Part shown: in pieces, positions 63,040-64,000 of the stretch
How the letters are laid out: each line of letters begins with the position of its first letter
How positions within the stretch are numbered: position 1 is the stretch's first letter
Source: Primulina eburnea
Lineage: Eukaryota; Streptophyta; Magnoliopsida; Lamiales; Gesneriaceae
Direction: 5' to 3'
Assembly: GCF_022965805.1 (NCBI RefSeq)
Contig: NC_133105.1
Span: forward strand, 2,356,001 to 2,420,000
DNA: 64,000 nt
Translations under genes and position numbers: made by a program
The notes under the pieces: model-generated
Seen by the model: the letters and a program-made list of their open reading frames with translations, nothing else
Database searches by the model: none
What the model was told of the DNA's origin: nothing

Positions 63040-63702
63040 ATGAAACTCACCAAGATCATCCCCACCAAGATTTTCAAGAGACACAAGAAATCTCGCTCCG
63101 TTTCCAAATCCGAAACGGACCCGTCATCTTTCGGATTCCGCACGGCTTCGTCTTCCGACGACGACGACGGATCATTCAAGAAGCCCCGCGGGTTATCCAC
63201 ACCCACGAGCGTTATCCCATCATCGTCACCGGAGATCCAATCCAGCGAGTGGTTTGAGGGCTCACCTGATGTTTACCTCGAACTCAAACAAGCGTTCGAG
63301 ATGATCGACAGAGGCCGGGAAGGGAAGGTGAAGAAGGAGCAGCTGGTGGCCTTGCTCAGCCGTCTGGGAGCCGAGCCGCCGAGCGACGAGGAGCTGAACA
63401 TGATGTTGAGTGAGGTGGATAAAGATGGGGATGGGTGCATCTCTTTGGAGGAGTTCTACGCGATCGGCTCGGCTTTTGCGAAGCCGGCTTGCGACTGGGA
63501 ACTGAGGGAGGTATTCGCCTTTTTCGACTCCGATGGGGATGGGAAGATATCTGCAGAGGAGCTTTACAAAGTCTTCGAAATACTCGGCGACGCGCGGTGC
63601 ACTGTGGAAGACTGCCGACGGATGATCGGAGATGTGGACCGGAACAGGGACGGATTTGTGTGCTTCGAGGATTTCAGCCGTATGATGGAGCAGCAAAGAT
63701 GA
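63040..63702 (+). CDS. Calmodulin-like calcium sensor (CML35/36 type), intronless
   Basis: 220 aa from the ATG at 63040, GC-rich relative to its neighbours. The basic/Ser-rich N-terminal extension (IFKRHKKSRSVSKSE) is typical of CML35/36. Four EF-hands in two pairs: loop 1 (90-101, DRGREGKVKKEQ) is degenerate because position 12 is Gln. Loop 2 (127-138, DKDGDGCISLEE) and loop 3 (163-174, DSDGDGKISAEE) are canonical. Loop 4 (200-211, DRNRDGFVCFED) has Asp at position 12. It probably binds two or three Ca2+ and relays signals to targets. No myristoylation or prenylation motif. No introns, as usual for CMLs. Confidence 0.94.
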   Translation: MKLTKIIPTKIFKRHKKSRSVSKSETDPSSFGFRTASSSDDDDGSFKKPRGLSTPTSVIPSSSPEIQSSEWFEGSPDVYLELKQAFEMIDRGREGKVKKEQLVALLSRLGAEPPSDEELNMMLSEVDKDGDGCISLEEFYAIGSAFAKPACDWELREVFAFFDSDGDGKISAEELYKVFEILGDARCTVEDCRRMIGDVDRNRDGFVCFEDFSRMMEQQR

Positions 63703-64000
63703 ACTCAATTTTCTTTGTTTTATCAAAAAAAATTAGCAAAAATACAAGGAGTGTTCTATCATTGGCTTGTTTCGATGCTCAAGAAATCGAAAGCATTTTA
63801 TATTTTTATTGGAAATATCTGGTTTCTTGATTTTTGGATTCGAAGTCATTCTCTTGAAGTTTAGATTGGAAATAAAGATCGAATTTTTAATTTAGAATTA
63901 AAAGATCAAATTTTTTAACAGAAACAAAAATAAAAAGCCCAACCACTTCTAAGTAACATTGTCGCTTAAGCTGGCTGACTCAAAAACAATTGATGATCGA
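63703..64000. other. 3' flank of the CML gene to the window end
   Basis: Presumed 3' UTR and AT-rich DNA. Nothing else seen. Confidence 0.4.

Noticed and set aside
63262..63726. Antisense 154-codon ORF over the CML gene
   Set aside because: It is the mirror of a GC-rich coding region and has no recognisable features.

Overview
This is plant nuclear DNA. It is AT-rich, its genes are split by GT-AG introns, it carries plant-only families (SDP1 lipase, CKX, UGT93-type glycosyltransferases, a plant calmodulin-binding-domain protein), and it is full of decayed transposons and one integrated plant pararetrovirus. The gene set and the high-copy GTGAGAC-ended short repeat suggest a eudicot, probably an asterid and perhaps Lamiales; the species is an inference only.

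Layout. 1-739: 3' end of a villin gene (+). 1-6.3 kb: repeats, including a retrotransposon-like remnant (3.2-3.96 kb) and a 1.2-kb foldback element with CACTG-type ends (4.03-5.22 kb). 6.3-21.5 kb: tandem array of three zeatin O-glucosyltransferase-like genes (+). The first and third are intact. The middle one is broken, split by a segment holding a LINE remnant and cut off by a nearly unit-length caulimovirid provirus on the minus strand (11.6-19.25 kb). 22.3-26.3 kb (-): a 3' fragment of an INO80 gene, then a cytokinin dehydrogenase gene frameshifted in its last exon. 27.59-31.93 kb: a 4.3-kb Helitron carrying an RPA1-like remnant, with several nested 5' ends. 33.3-36.2 kb (-): five-exon PAP16-type metallophosphatase. 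39.4-41.2 kb (+): Trp/Asn-rich plant protein of unknown function. 42.9-44.3 kb (+): intronless BCS1/OM66-type AAA-ATPase. 44.4-46.4 kb: two divergent broken PP2C copies. 48.5 kb (-): possible small protein. 50.7-54.4 kb (-): PICBP-like calmodulin-binding protein. 58.1-61.2 kb (+): SDP1-type triacylglycerol lipase. 63.0-63.7 kb (+): CML35/36-type calcium sensor.

How the genes relate. The clearest functional grouping is cytokinin inactivation: two intact reversible O-glucosylation genes lie within 5 kb of an irreversible-degradation gene (CKX) that looks damaged. The other genes look like ordinary, unrelated neighbours. Single-base frame breaks recur in conserved genes (CKX, PP2C, PICBP, SDP1, INO80 tail), so some may be sequence errors rather than true pseudogenes.
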